Positions 1 to 9,521 are shown, numbered from the stretch's first letter. The stretch: 10,578 bases of DNA from JBGPEQ01 sp035518775 (GCA_035518775.1 DATIXH010000008.1:1-10578); one strand, 5' to 3'. Notes: generated from the sequence alone by a model not told the origin. Made by a program: numbers and translations.

Positions 1-1455
1 GGTGATCCGCAGATGCTGCTGTCGGTGCTCACCGGCATCAGCCTGTCCCAGCTCATGAACCTGTCCGTCTATTCCGGTCTTGGGCTACTGCAGGAGCTGG
101 ACGCCCTGCATGCCGACGGCGCCCCGACAAATCCCGCCGCGACCGAGTTCCTGCACAACATGCTGTCGCTGCCCATGCCGGACCTGATGTCGGTCGGCCC
201 GTTGCAGAATCTGTTTCTCACCGACTATGCCGACCATCCCGGGCATTTCGACTTCGTGTGGAACCTAGACCCGCCCGCGCCGGCCGGCGCCCTCCCGAGC
301 GGCGATCCTGCCGCCTCGGACCATCATCCGGAGCTGCCGACCGCGGGCGATGACCACTTCGTCGTCCAGCCGCCACCGGCTCTCTTCACGGGCGGCAGCG
401 ATACGGTGATCTTCGATTCGATGACCGCCGGCCAATACGCCGCCGGAAATTGGCACGATGCGCTCGGCGGCAACGACTACGTCGCGTTGCCGTCGAACGC
501 GGGCGTCGCCGCCGGGATCGGCTATGATCCGGCACTCGGCTTCACGGGCGGCGCCGGCAACGACACAATCGTGGCAGGCGGCCTCGCCGATGCGATCGAC
601 GGCGGCAGCGGAATCGACACCGTGAGCTATGCTGGCAGCGGCCCTGTTGTCGTGCTGCTGCAGGACACGGACACGCACGGACCGCACGCGAACGAGCCCG
701 CTGGCGGCACCGGCGGCCTGGCAGAGGGCGACAGCTATACGAGTATCGAAACGCTGGTCGCCAGCCAGTTCGATGATTATGTCTTCGGCGGCGCGGCCGG
801 CAGCACGGTCTATCTGCTGGACGGCAACGATGTCTACGACAACAACGAGACCCAGGCCGTCACCGACTACGTCGACGGCGGCGCCGGGAACGACACGATG
901 TGGGGCGGCGACGGCGCCGACACGCTGATCGGCGGCACCGGCAATGACGCGCTCAACGGCGAGCGCGGCGCCGACCAGCTCGATGGCGGCAGCGGAGCCG
1001 ACACGCTCAGCGGCGGTGACGGCGACGACCTGCTCGACGGCGGCGCCGGGGCCGACCGCCTCGCCGGCGGCAACGGCAACGATACGCTGGTGTGGCGCGA
1101 TGCCGATGTGCTCCTCGCCGGCGACGCCGGCACTGACACGCTGCGCATCGCCAATGGAGACCTCAATCTCTCCAGCCTTGCGGGAGTCGCCTCCGGCATC
1201 GAACGGATCGATCTCGCGACGGATGCCACCGCAAATACACTCACGCTCAGTGCAACCGACGTGATCAGCCTGTCGGACACCGACGTGCTCACCGTGACCG
1301 GGGGCATCGCCGATTCCGTCAATGCCGGCGCCGGCTGGACCGACGGTGGATTGGACGGCGGCGGCAATCATATCTTCACCAAGCTCGTCGGCCCGACGCT
1401 GGCGACGCTGGTCGTCAACCAAGATGTAACTGTTAACGCGGACATTACGTCATGA
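1..1455 (+). CDS. Secreted RTX-type calcium-binding repeat protein, 5' end missing
   Basis: The reading frame is open from the first base (Gly-Asp-Pro-Gln precedes the Met at 13), so the gene very probably starts upstream and 13 is not its true start. The visible product is about 484 residues. An acidic, glycine- and proline-rich region leads into glycine/aspartate nonapeptides of the GGxGxDxLx type: a short cluster near 541-640 and eight perfect-register repeats at 874-1089. In the RTX family these bind Ca2+ and fold as a parallel beta-roll outside the cell. The last 120 residues are beta-rich and end in LVVNQDVTVNADITS, with no Cys and few basic residues, as expected of an uncleaved C-terminal type I secretion signal. 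No enzymatic domain is visible, so it could be an adhesin, an S-layer-like protein or the tail of a larger exoprotein. Its stop overlaps the next gene's start (ATGA). RTX assignment is confident; the function is unknown. Confidence 0.85.
   Translation, partial: GDPQMLLSVLTGISLSQLMNLSVYSGLGLLQELDALHADGAPTNPAATEFLHNMLSLPMPDLMSVGPLQNLFLTDYADHPGHFDFVWNLDPPAPAGALPSGDPAASDHHPELPTAGDDHFVVQPPPALFTGGSDTVIFDSMTAGQYAAGNWHDALGGNDYVALPSNAGVAAGIGYDPALGFTGGAGNDTIVAGGLADAIDGGSGIDTVSYAGSGPVVVLLQDTDTHGPHANEPAGGTGGLAEGDSYTSIETLVASQFDDYVFGGAAGSTVYLLDGNDVYDNNETQAVTDYVDGGAGNDTMWGGDGADTLIGGTGNDALNGERGADQLDGGSGADTLSGGDGDDLLDGGAGADRLAGGNGNDTLVWRDADVLLAGDAGTDTLRIANGDLNLSSLAGVASGIERIDLATDATANTLTLSATDVISLSDTDVLTVTGGIADSVNAGAGWTDGGLDGGGNHIFTKLVGPTLATLVVNQDVTVNADITS
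874..1089 (+). repeat. Eight tandem RTX nonapeptide (27-bp) coding repeats
   Basis: Eight consecutive in-frame nine-residue units run from DGGAGNDTM to AGGNGNDTL. Each has the form xGGxGxDxL with small variations (one unit is NGERGADQL). At DNA level this gives a 27-bp periodicity with degenerate copies, rich in GGCGGC and GGCGCC. The function is protein-level (Ca2+ beta-roll). Diverged codons argue against recent slippage. Confidence 0.9.
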
Positions 1456-2095
1456 CCATTTGGCCACGGCTGAAGCTTTTCCCAGGCTTGATGCGGGCGG
1501 TCGGAGCCGCCGCACTCGTCGGTCTCGTCCTTTCGGCCGCAACGCCGCTGCCAGCGTGCGCCCAGGACGCGCGGCCGACGCTTGCCGACGCAGCCGCCAG
1601 CGCGGGAGCGATTGCGCAGCCGAGCCGCGAGTATCTGCTGAAGACGGCCTTCGTCTTCAACTTCGCACGCTATACGACCTGGCCGCCGCCTTCGCCCGAC
1701 GGGCCGTTCAACCTCTGCATCCTCGGCGAAGACGATTTCGGGACTGCCGCGCAATACCTCGACGGGCAGCAGCTGCGCGAGCGCAACATCGCGGTGCGCT
1801 TCCATCAGGTGGGCGACGATCTTCGCGGCTGCCAGCTTGTCTATCTGACGCAGCCGCTGGCCGGACAGCTCGACACCCTGCTGCCGCGCCTGCATGCGGA
1901 TCGAATGCTCACGGTCAGCGACATTCCCGACTTCGCCGCCCGCGGCGGCATCCTCGGCCTCAAGATCGTCGACAACCGCATCCGCTTCGAAGCCAACCCG
2001 CTCGCCGCCAAGCGCGCCGGCCTGCGACTCAGTGCCCAGCTGCTGAAGCTGGCCGACGTCATCGCGGAGCGCGTCCCGAAGGGATCGCCGGGCTG

Positions 2096-2096
<1 letters not shown>
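1452..2096 (+). CDS. YfiR family periplasmic regulator (DUF4154)
   Basis: The 214-residue product has an N-terminal hydrophobic segment (about 14-34) and a probable signal peptidase I site at ACA|QD (residues 35-39), so the mature protein should be periplasmic. The YfiR family pattern is clear: EYLLKTAFVFNFARYTTWP (60-78), a CILGEDDFG strand-turn (89-97), CQLVYLT (127-133), LTVSD (153-157), the GGILGL turn, and a C-terminal helix in which AAKRAGLRLSAQLLKLA is typical. Cys89 and Cys127 match the conserved family disulfide; the second disulfide of Pseudomonas YfiR has no counterpart. In YfiBNR, YfiR binds the periplasmic domain of the diguanylate cyclase YfiN and holds it inactive. Here the downstream partner is a kinase with a similar sensor domain. 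The start at 1452 overlaps the RTX stop (ATGA); Met14 (1491) is an alternative, and neither has a strong ribosome binding site. Family call is confident; the partner is inferred from gene order. Confidence 0.9.
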
Positions 2097-3622
<1,526 letters not shown>

Positions 3623-3648
3623 CAGCGGGGCCGCCCTACAGCACGACG

Positions 3649-5811
3649 CTATTTCTCCATCTGGACGGCGACCGGCGTCCAGTCCGCTCCCGGCGGCTCC
3701 GTGGCAAACGCGCGGCAGCGCTCGATGAAGAGCTCCGATGGCGTGTCGCCGCCCGCCCGTTCTGCCGCCGCCGTCGCGAAGTATCGCGCGGCCTCTTCCC
3801 AGCGGCGCTCGCGATAGGCTCCGAGCCCGGCCTCATAGTGCAGCGCCCAGCCCGGCCAATCGCCGACGCCGTCGTCGGCCATGGCCAGCAGCTCGTAGAT
3901 GGCCACGCCCTCGCTGCGGCCATAGACCGCCACCCAATCCAGCTGCCGCACGACGACGGCGTCGCCAGCGGCGCGCCGGGTCTCCTCGCCGATGATGATG
4001 GCGGTGCCGTAGCGCTTGTTGATGGCCTCGAGCCGGCTCGCCACGTTCACGGCATCGCCGATCACGGTGTAGTTGAGCCGGGTGGCCGAGCCGATATTGC
4101 CGACCAGCATGCGACCGGTATTGATGCCGATGCGGACGCGCAACTCGGCCCGCGGATCGCCGGCCGGCAACTTCGCCTGCTGGACCATCATCATGCGCTG
4201 TATGACGAGCGCGGTCGCGCAGGCATCGCGCGCATGCTCGGCGTTTTCGTTCGGCGCGCCCCAGAACGCCATGACGGCATCGCCGATGAACTTGTCGATC
4301 GTCCCGCGGTGTGCATCCACCGCCGACGATGCTGTCTCCAAATAGTCGCTCAAGACGGGGACCACGTCCTCGCCCAACATCTCCGAGAGCGAGGTGAAGC
4401 CGGCGAGATCGGTGAACATGACCGTCAGAGACAGCTGCTCGCCGCCCGGCTCGGCCTCGATGCCGCGCGATATCAGCTGGCGCACCAACTCGATCGGCAT
4501 GTACTTCCGGAACGACGCGAGGCCGCGGCTCATCTGCAGCAACGCCGTCGAGAGGCCGTCGAACTCGCGCAGCCGTGACGGGATCCGCACGACCTGGTCG
4601 AGCTGGAAGGTCTCGATGTGCTTCAGCTGAGCGACGATGCGCGCCAGCGGCCGCACGACCAGTCGGTTCGTGAGCGCGGCCGCTATCCCGGCCATGGCCA
4701 GCGTCAGCACAGCCAATGCCGCCAGCAGGGAGCGGACGTTCTTCTGGATCTCTTCGAGAAAGTCGCTCGTGGGGATCACGGTGGCCGCAATCCAGCCGCC
4801 GAATCGCAAGCCGGCGAAGGTCACATAGTACGAATTGCCGTCCCGTGCGCTGACGATTTCGAATTGGCGCGGGCCGTCGCCGATGGTCGCGAGGTTCACT
4901 TTCTTGCCGTCGATCATGTCGTCGGCGACCGCCAGCAGGGGATTGTCGGCGCCGAGCTCGCCGAGCATCGGCATCTGCCCGCGCCGCTGCTGCGCGATCG
5001 CGGCGTCGTCGGCGGAGGCGACGACATGCCCGCTGCGATCGATGATCACGATCGTTCCGTTCTTGCTCGGCTGCTTTTCGTGCTGCAGGCGCTGCAGGAA
5101 GCTCGAGACCCGCTCGAGCTCGATCACCACGTTGATGACGCCGACCGGCTTCGAGTTGATCTCCAGCGGCGTCGAGGTGCTGATGCCGGCGCGCAGGCTG
5201 CCGGGCACCTCCGGATCGTCGTTCCAGCCCGGCCCCTCCTCCACTGCGCGCCGATACCAGGCCTGTTGCGTGGCGTCGTAGTCGCTCGGCTGCGAGGGTT
5301 GTTCGCTGACATATTGGATATCGTTGCCCTTGGCCTCGAAGCGAAAGGCGTGCTCGCTGCGCTCGTTCTCCTTCGCGTCCCAGGCCACCCTCACGAGGTT
5401 GAGGTGGTCGCCGTCGCTCTGTGTTGCCAGATCGCGTTGCGCGCCGAAGAAGCTGCCGTCGCCGGTGCCAAGGGAGATCCAGGACAGGCTCGGTCTCGAC
5501 CGCAGCAAGGCGAGAAAGAGGAAGTCGCGCTTCGATTCCTCCTCGGGTCCGATCGTGCCGTTGGCGAAGACCGCCCCGACCGCGTTCTGGGCGGCCACTG
5601 CATCGTCGAGCACGCCGCGCACCTCGTTCTTGACCTGTCCGATGATCTCTTGATTGAGCTGCGCCACCACGTCGGCGACGTTGCGGCGCGCTGCGTTCGA
5701 CCACAGCAGATGAATGGAGAGGGCCGTCAGCAGCACCGTCGCCAACACCAGGCCGGTCAGCACCAGCTTGAGGCCCAGTTTCCTCGGTTGCGGGGGAGTC
5801 GCATCCGTCAC
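3649..5811 (-). CDS. Class IIIb adenylate cyclase with Cache-like sensor and HAMP
   Basis: The 720-residue membrane protein makes cAMP from ATP. TM1 is about 12-37, followed by a periplasmic Cache-like sensor (about 40-350) with PAS-like strands such as GTIVIIDRSGHVVAS, then TM2 (about 361-382), HAMP (about 383-435) and the cyclase domain (about 455-640). Visible catalytic residues are metal-binding Asp468 (FTDLAGF) and Asp511, adenine-selecting Lys507 (DKFIGD), Thr582 (NYTVIGD) where class IIIa has Asp, Asn589 and transition-state Arg593 (VNVASRLE). Lys/Thr marks class IIIb. Residues 655-700 form a TPR-like helical tail common in this family. The start is GTG at 5811, chosen because GGAAG lies 7 bases upstream. 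The gene converges on the histidine kinase gene with a 26-base gap and no clear terminator. The sensor ligand is not evident. Cyclase identity is very likely; ATP specificity is inferred from Lys507. Confidence 0.94.
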   Translation of the reverse strand: MTDATPPQPRKLGLKLVLTGLVLATVLLTALSIHLLWSNAARRNVADVVAQLNQEIIGQVKNEVRGVLDDAVAAQNAVGAVFANGTIGPEEESKRDFLFLALLRSRPSLSWISLGTGDGSFFGAQRDLATQSDGDHLNLVRVAWDAKENERSEHAFRFEAKGNDIQYVSEQPSQPSDYDATQQAWYRRAVEEGPGWNDDPEVPGSLRAGISTSTPLEINSKPVGVINVVIELERVSSFLQRLQHEKQPSKNGTIVIIDRSGHVVASADDAAIAQQRRGQMPMLGELGADNPLLAVADDMIDGKKVNLATIGDGPRQFEIVSARDGNSYYVTFAGLRFGGWIAATVIPTSDFLEEIQKNVRSLLAALAVLTLAMAGIAAALTNRLVVRPLARIVAQLKHIETFQLDQVVRIPSRLREFDGLSTALLQMSRGLASFRKYMPIELVRQLISRGIEAEPGGEQLSLTVMFTDLAGFTSLSEMLGEDVVPVLSDYLETASSAVDAHRGTIDKFIGDAVMAFWGAPNENAEHARDACATALVIQRMMMVQQAKLPAGDPRAELRVRIGINTGRMLVGNIGSATRLNYTVIGDAVNVASRLEAINKRYGTAIIIGEETRRAAGDAVVVRQLDWVAVYGRSEGVAIYELLAMADDGVGDWPGWALHYEAGLGAYRERRWEEAARYFATAAAERAGGDTPSELFIERCRAFATEPPGADWTPVAVQMEK

Positions 5812-5909
5812 GTCGTCGCTTCCGATCTCAGGGTTCCCAGGGCACTCGCGCCGATGCTATAGCAAACATGCTGCCCCGACACCCGCCGCTCGCGTGACCT
5901 CACGGGCAT
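5812..5909. promoter_or_regulatory. Divergent promoter region between cyclase and APH-fold kinase
   Basis: This 98-base gap must hold promoters for both genes. The only AT-rich landmark is the palindrome GCTATAGC at 5856-5863, which can be read as a -10-like element on either strand. I find no well-spaced -35 partner for it in either direction, so the exact promoters are not assigned. A GTGA-CC-TCAC motif lies at 5894-5903, just before the ATG at 5910. Confidence 0.35.
5819..5823 (-). promoter_or_regulatory. Ribosome binding site deciding the GTG start of the cyclase
   Basis: Read on the - strand this is GGAAG, 7 bases before the GTG at 5811. No ATG in frame upstream competes, so it supports GTG as the start. 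Confidence 0.6.
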
Positions 5910-6818
5910 ATGATGACGCCCCCACCCTTCTCCGCCGGCTGGCTGCGCGAGGCCATTGGCGATCTGCCGAGCGATGGCGCCGACCTGCTCGGCCAGGGGC
6001 TGTGGGGTCCGACCATCGACCTGCGCGACGGCACGGTGCTCAAGCTGGTGCGCCGTCAGGCGGGCATCGGCGACGGCCTCGATATCCAGCGCAATGAGGC
6101 GCGTGTGCTCGCGGCCCTCGACAGCTGCAGGCTCGGCCCTCTGGAGGTCCCGCGTCTGGTCGCGCAGGGTAGATTCGCCGCCGACACCACGGCCGCAGCC
6201 GCCGGCTACGGCGCGTGGCTCCGCCTGACGCGCGTCGCCGGCCGACCGTGCGGCGAGGCGCGGCTTGCGGGATTGTCGGCGCGCGAACGCGACCGCTTCG
6301 CCGGCAATCTCGGCGAGAGCATCGCGGCGCTGCAGGGCGCCGCGCGCGAGGCGCTTGGTCCCGCCGCCGCTCTCGACGACCGTGCGAGCGCGCTGCTCAC
6401 CGGCCTGGCGGCAGCCCGCCGGGCAGATGCCGAGCTTTGCGCCGCCTTGGCCGAGCGCCTCACCCGCGTCCCCGCAGAACGCCGCGGGGGCTTCGTGCAT
6501 GGCGACGCTCATCTCTCGAACCTCCTCCTCGGCGAGAATGGCCTGATCTGCGGCGTGGTCGATTTCGCCGAGGCCGGCCGCGGCTTTCCGGAGATCGACC
6601 TCGCTTATCTGCACTGGCTGCCGCAGCTCGCCGCCGGCGCGCGGCGCAGTTACGAGGCCGCCGCACAATCCATCGATGACGCGGCCTACCATCTCGCCGG
6701 CGCCATCTACGCCCTCACCAGCGCCGTCATCACGGAGCAGAATGGCCACGTCGGCGATGCCGCAACCGATCGGCAGTTGCTCGCGGCTTGTCTGGACGTG
6801 CTCGGGATCGCGACCTGA
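5910..6818 (+). CDS. Aminoglycoside phosphotransferase (APH) fold kinase, substrate unknown
   Basis: The 302-residue cytoplasmic protein has the APH/choline kinase fold. A small N-lobe carries a candidate ATP-binding Lys45 (TVLKLVRR) and Glu63 (NEARVL). The C-lobe has the Brenner motif HGDAHLSN with His197, catalytic Asp199 and metal-binding Asn204, and the DFG-equivalent Asp218 in VVDFAEAGRG, followed by EIDLAYL (229-235). Length is normal for the family. Relatives phosphorylate antibiotics, choline, homoserine, methylthioribose or other small hydroxyl compounds, so the sequence alone does not support a resistance role. The betaine/sarcosine genes nearby make an amine or amino-alcohol substrate possible, but that is only context. 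Two ATGs are adjacent (5910 and 5913) and neither has a clear Shine-Dalgarno sequence. The gene is divergent from the cyclase and converges on the AraC regulator with a 23-base gap. Confidence 0.85.
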   Translation: MMTPPPFSAGWLREAIGDLPSDGADLLGQGLWGPTIDLRDGTVLKLVRRQAGIGDGLDIQRNEARVLAALDSCRLGPLEVPRLVAQGRFAADTTAAAAGYGAWLRLTRVAGRPCGEARLAGLSARERDRFAGNLGESIAALQGAAREALGPAAALDDRASALLTGLAAARRADAELCAALAERLTRVPAERRGGFVHGDAHLSNLLLGENGLICGVVDFAEAGRGFPEIDLAYLHWLPQLAAGARRSYEAAAQSIDDAAYHLAGAIYALTSAVITEQNGHVGDAATDRQLLAACLDVLGIAT

Positions 6819-6841
6819 GGGCGGCCACCCGCTGACGCGGC

Positions 6842-7843
6842 CTACTCCGCCGCCTGGCTCTTCGGCAGCGGCGGCCGCAGCGGCACGGTGCGCTCGCGGC
6901 GCGGCGTCTTGCCGAAGAAATCGCGATAGCATTTGGAGAAATGCGAGGCCGAGACGAAGCCGCAGGCGAGCGCCACGTCGATCACGGGCATGTTGGTCTG
7001 CAGCAGCAGCAGCCGCGCGCGGTTGAGCCGAAGCTCCACGTAGTAGCGCGCGGGCGAGCGGTTCAGGTATTTGCGGAACAGGCGCTCGAGCTGGCGGCTC
7101 GACAGGCCTGCGGACCTCGCGAGTTTGCCGCGGTCGAGCGGCTCCTCCAGGTTCTCCTCCATCAGCTTGATGACCGACATCAGCTTGGGATGGCGCACGC
7201 CCAGGCGGGCCGGCAGGGCCATGCGCTGCTGATCGTGCTCGTCGCGGATGCGCTCATGCATGAACTGGTCGGAGACGTTGGCCGCCAGCTCGTGGCCGTG
7301 CTGGCGCGCGATCATGTTCAGCATCATGTCGAGCGAGGCCGTGCCACCCGAGCAGGTGAAGCGGTTGCGATCGATCTCGAACAGCTCCGAGGTCGCCTCG
7401 ATATGCGGGAAGCTCTCGGCGAAGCCGGCCAGGTTCTCCCAATGGATGGTACAGCGATGGCCGTCGAGCAGGCCGGCGCGTGCCAGGATGTGGCTCCCCG
7501 TGCAGAGTGCGCCGATATCGGCGCCCTTGCGGTCGAACTTGCGCAGCTGGGCGAAGACGTTGCGGTCCTCGTAGAGATGGCCGTCGATGCCGCTGCAGAG
7601 CACGACGGTGCCGAAGCCGCCGGCATCCTCGACGCGCCCTTCTGGCGTCACGGCGATGCCATTGGAGGCGGTGACCGGCTTGCCGTCGGGCGAGAACAGG
7701 TGCCAGGAGTAGAGTTCGCGGCCGCTGGCGCGGTTGGCGAGCCGGAGCGGCTCGACCGCCGAGGTGAAGGCGATCATGGAAAAATTCGGCACCAGCAGAA
7801 AAGCGATCTTCTGCGGCAGTTCCTTCGGCGGGGCACCAAACAT
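6842..7843 (-). CDS. GlxA family AraC-type regulator, GbdR-like
   Basis: The 333-residue transcription factor has an N-terminal DJ-1/PfpI-like domain (about 11-185) and a C-terminal AraC DNA-binding domain (about 220-315). The first contains FLLVPNFSMIAFTSAVEPLR and the elbow-like GALCTGSHILARAG with Cys114. The second has two helix-turn-helix units, the first near LARSAGLSSRQLERLF and the second ending in GFVSASHFSKCYRDFFGKTP, the usual AraC signature. The linker, with HDQQRMALPARLGVRHPKL, resembles GbdR, CdhR and related regulators of betaine, carnitine and arginine catabolism. soxB in the same window favours a GbdR- or SouR-like role, activating betaine, dimethylglycine or sarcosine catabolism; the exact ligand cannot be read from sequence. 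The first in-frame ATG is at 7843, but AGGAG lies 18 bases upstream, too far for a standard site, so translation start is less certain than identity. No symbol is given because several paralogues look alike. Confidence 0.92.
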   Translation of the reverse strand: MFGAPPKELPQKIAFLLVPNFSMIAFTSAVEPLRLANRASGRELYSWHLFSPDGKPVTASNGIAVTPEGRVEDAGGFGTVVLCSGIDGHLYEDRNVFAQLRKFDRKGADIGALCTGSHILARAGLLDGHRCTIHWENLAGFAESFPHIEATSELFEIDRNRFTCSGGTASLDMMLNMIARQHGHELAANVSDQFMHERIRDEHDQQRMALPARLGVRHPKLMSVIKLMEENLEEPLDRGKLARSAGLSSRQLERLFRKYLNRSPARYYVELRLNRARLLLLQTNMPVIDVALACGFVSASHFSKCYRDFFGKTPRRERTVPLRPPLPKSQAAE

Positions 7844-7877
7844 CGCGGCGGCTTTCTTGATCTCCTGCGGCGCGCGG

Positions 7878-7906
7878 AGAATAGCCGATGTCGCGGATTC
7901 GATAAA
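7878..7906 (-). promoter_or_regulatory. Candidate sigma70-like promoter for the GlxA-type regulator
   Basis: On the - strand TTTATC (7906-7901) and TATTCT (7883-7878) are separated by exactly 17 bases. Matches to TTGACA and TATAAT are 3/6 and 4/6. It lies in the 80-base gap between the upstream gene and the regulator, the only non-coding space available for a separate promoter. It is weak and judged by eye. Confidence 0.35.
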
Positions 7907-7923
7907 GGGCGCCGTGACAGGCG

Positions 7924-9459
7924 TCAGCCGCGGCTTCCTGCGTGATTTTGGCGATCGCCCTTACGCTGCCGATGCGTATTGCGTACGGCCGACGCGGGGC
8001 CTGTCGCGCCGAGGCCGAACCTCCTGGCCATCACCTCCAGCAGCTGGGGGCCGATGTAGCCGCCGATGATGGCGACGGCAAAGGCGCTTAGCGGATTGAG
8101 CGCGGCGGCACGCGGGACCGACTGCAGCAGGCCGAAGATCATGGCCCAGTAGAGGATGAAGCCGGTGAACAGGCCGATCGCGACTCGCCACCAGCGCGTG
8201 CGCTTGGTCCAGAACGCCATCACCCCGCCGACCAGGCCGCCGACCGCCGTCAGCGCGATCAGCAGCGTGGGCAGCATGACCCGCAGCGTGGTGGACTTCG
8301 CGAGGATCGCCGGCGTCACGGCCGCCACCGTCGTCGTCCCCATCCACCAGGGCGAGAACTCGGCGCGGCCCGTCGCCTGGTCCTTTGACACCTCGAGCTC
8401 GACCGGATCGATCTCGCCATTCCCCTTCTCAAGATAGAGTGAGATCCGCCGCGGCTCGTCCGTCGCGACGGGCCGGCCGCCGGCGTCCTGCAGCTCCACG
8501 ACGATCTGCGGCGTATCCAGCAGCGACACGATGGGCGGGCTCGCACGCAGCTGCAGCTGCGTGATTGGCGGGGCGAAATCGACCTGGAGATCGGCCCCGC
8601 CCTCGATCTTGACCTCCGGCTGTTCGGCGACATAGCGGATCCGCGCGTGCCCGACGCGATCGGCGACCAGCGTCGCCTGGCCGGAGAATTCGCCCTTCCT
8701 GATCACGAGCGGATTGGGCGAGATCGCGCCGAGACTGGCGACGAGCTGGATCCTGATGTCCCTCTCGGCCGCGCCGCTGCGCAAGAAGGCGTAAATAGTT
8801 GCCGCATCCTGGCTGTCCGCCAGCAGGCGCCGGTCGGGGCTGGTCGCCAGCACGACGGTGGCCGCCGGCCCACCCGCCGTCGCCGTTGGCGAGGCGACGG
8901 CGACGTCTGTTCCGGCCCCGCCGGACGGCGTCGCCGGCGTGGGAATCAGCTCGTCTATCCCCCGGGTCTGGGCCGCCGCCTGTTGCTCATTGAGAGCGAC
9001 GACGGTGGATGAGGGCGGCGCGGCATCAACTTCGCGCGGGATGGCGGCGCTGCCGCTCGACTCCGAGCGCAGTCCGGCCGGCTTGGCATAGATCACCGTC
9101 CCGCCCTCGAGCAGTTCGCTGTTCCGGGCTCGCACCGCCCACATCCCGGGTGCCGTAACCTGGAACTGAACTTGCGCAGTGCTCTGCCCCGCGGCGATGA
9201 CGACGTTGGGCAGGGCCGCCGGCCCCGCAGGCGTCTTCATCTCGACCTGAATGCCGAGTTCCTTGGGCGCGGCGGCAGGCGCATTGTCGGCGCCTCGCAG
9301 GATGATGTTCAGGGTGACGCCATCGCCCACCTTCACGGCGTGGGCGGAAGCCACGACTTCGAGCTTGACCGGCAGCCTGTCCTGGGCCGCCGTCGGCCAC
9401 GACTGGCCGCCGGTGAGCGCCGCCACAATCATCGCTGGAAGCAAGCAGCCCAGGCGCAT
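7924..9459 (-). CDS. Unrecognised exported protein: Ig-like domains plus three membrane segments
   Basis: I do not recognise a characterised family. The start at 9459 is chosen over an ATG at 9498 because GAGGAG sits 7 bases upstream and it places a clean signal peptide first (residues 1-26, cleavage near TAA|QD). The product is 511 residues. A beta-rich domain (about 28-128) is followed by a low-complexity Ala/Pro/Ser/Thr/Gly linker (about 130-200), then two further beta-rich, Ig-like or invasin-like segments (about 200-295 and 298-395). Three membrane helices lie at about 397-416, 425-444 and 454-474, and a basic hydrophilic tail ends the protein. The predicted topology puts the Ig-like part in the periplasm, anchored in the inner membrane. 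The gene lies upstream of the AraC regulator on the same strand (80-base gap) and divergent from soxB. A sensory, scaffold or envelope role is possible; function is unknown. Confidence 0.8.
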   Translation of the reverse strand: MRLGCLLPAMIVAALTGGQSWPTAAQDRLPVKLEVVASAHAVKVGDGVTLNIILRGADNAPAAAPKELGIQVEMKTPAGPAALPNVVIAAGQSTAQVQFQVTAPGMWAVRARNSELLEGGTVIYAKPAGLRSESSGSAAIPREVDAAPPSSTVVALNEQQAAAQTRGIDELIPTPATPSGGAGTDVAVASPTATAGGPAATVVLATSPDRRLLADSQDAATIYAFLRSGAAERDIRIQLVASLGAISPNPLVIRKGEFSGQATLVADRVGHARIRYVAEQPEVKIEGGADLQVDFAPPITQLQLRASPPIVSLLDTPQIVVELQDAGGRPVATDEPRRISLYLEKGNGEIDPVELEVSKDQATGRAEFSPWWMGTTTVAAVTPAILAKSTTLRVMLPTLLIALTAVGGLVGGVMAFWTKRTRWWRVAIGLFTGFILYWAMIFGLLQSVPRAAALNPLSAFAVAIIGGYIGPQLLEVMARRFGLGATGPASAVRNTHRQRKGDRQNHAGSRG

Positions 9460-9466
9460 CTTGCAG

Positions 9467-9472
9467 CTCCTC
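9467..9472 (-). promoter_or_regulatory. Strong ribosome binding site fixing the start at 9459
   Basis: Read on the - strand this is GAGGAG with a 7-base spacer to the ATG at 9459. The alternative ATG 39 bases upstream (9498) has no such site and would put Cys/Arg-rich residues before the signal peptide. Confidence 0.75.
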
Positions 9473-9498
9473 AATCTCCGGCAAAATCCGCCGAACAT

Positions 9499-9521
9499 CG
9501 CCGGCCTCCATGGCGCCGGCG
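9499..9521. other. Hairpin with perfect 7-bp stem, followed by TTTT on + strand
   Basis: CGCCGGC (9499-9505) pairs with GCCGGCG (9515-9521) across a 9-base loop, and four T follow at 9522-9525 on the + strand. It resembles a short intrinsic terminator, but no + strand gene ends here. It lies in the likely 5' leader of the - strand membrane protein gene, about 40 bases from its start, so a leader structure is equally possible. Confidence 0.4.

Noticed and set aside
874..1089. 27-bp tandem repeat that could be mistaken for a CRISPR-like or VNTR array
   Set aside because: The period is in frame, codes RTX nonapeptides and has no spacers.
265..1422. Long - strand open frame opposite the RTX gene (385 codons)
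   Set aside because: It has no family motifs, and its valine/alanine/glycine bias mirrors the GC-rich RTX repeats on the other strand; the + strand frame has clear RTX repeats.
1460..2095. Upstream extension of the histidine kinase frame
   Set aside because: The frame is open but translates to Arg/Ala-rich shadow of the YfiR-like gene; the kinase N-terminus and TM1 begin naturally at the ATG at 2096.
3623..3648. Possible bidirectional terminator between the convergent kinase and cyclase genes
   Set aside because: No stem longer than about 3-4 bp and no T-run is visible in the 26-base gap.
4618..5862. Long + strand frame of 414 codons opposite the cyclase
   Set aside because: The - strand cyclase has complete catalytic motifs; this frame is its complement shadow.
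5894..5903. GTGA-CC-TCAC motif next to the APH-fold kinase start, sharing half-sites with the CRP-like palindrome
   Set aside because: The 2-base spacer does not fit the 6-base CRP geometry, and it abuts the start codon; likely chance.
5808..6932. Long - strand frame of 374 codons opposite the APH-fold kinase
   Set aside because: The + strand frame carries the Brenner motif and normal family length; the antisense frame shows nothing recognisable.
7915..7926. Short palindrome TGAC-AGGC-GTCA at the end of the membrane protein gene
   Set aside because: Only 4-bp arms, and it includes the stop codon; too short to call a terminator or operator.
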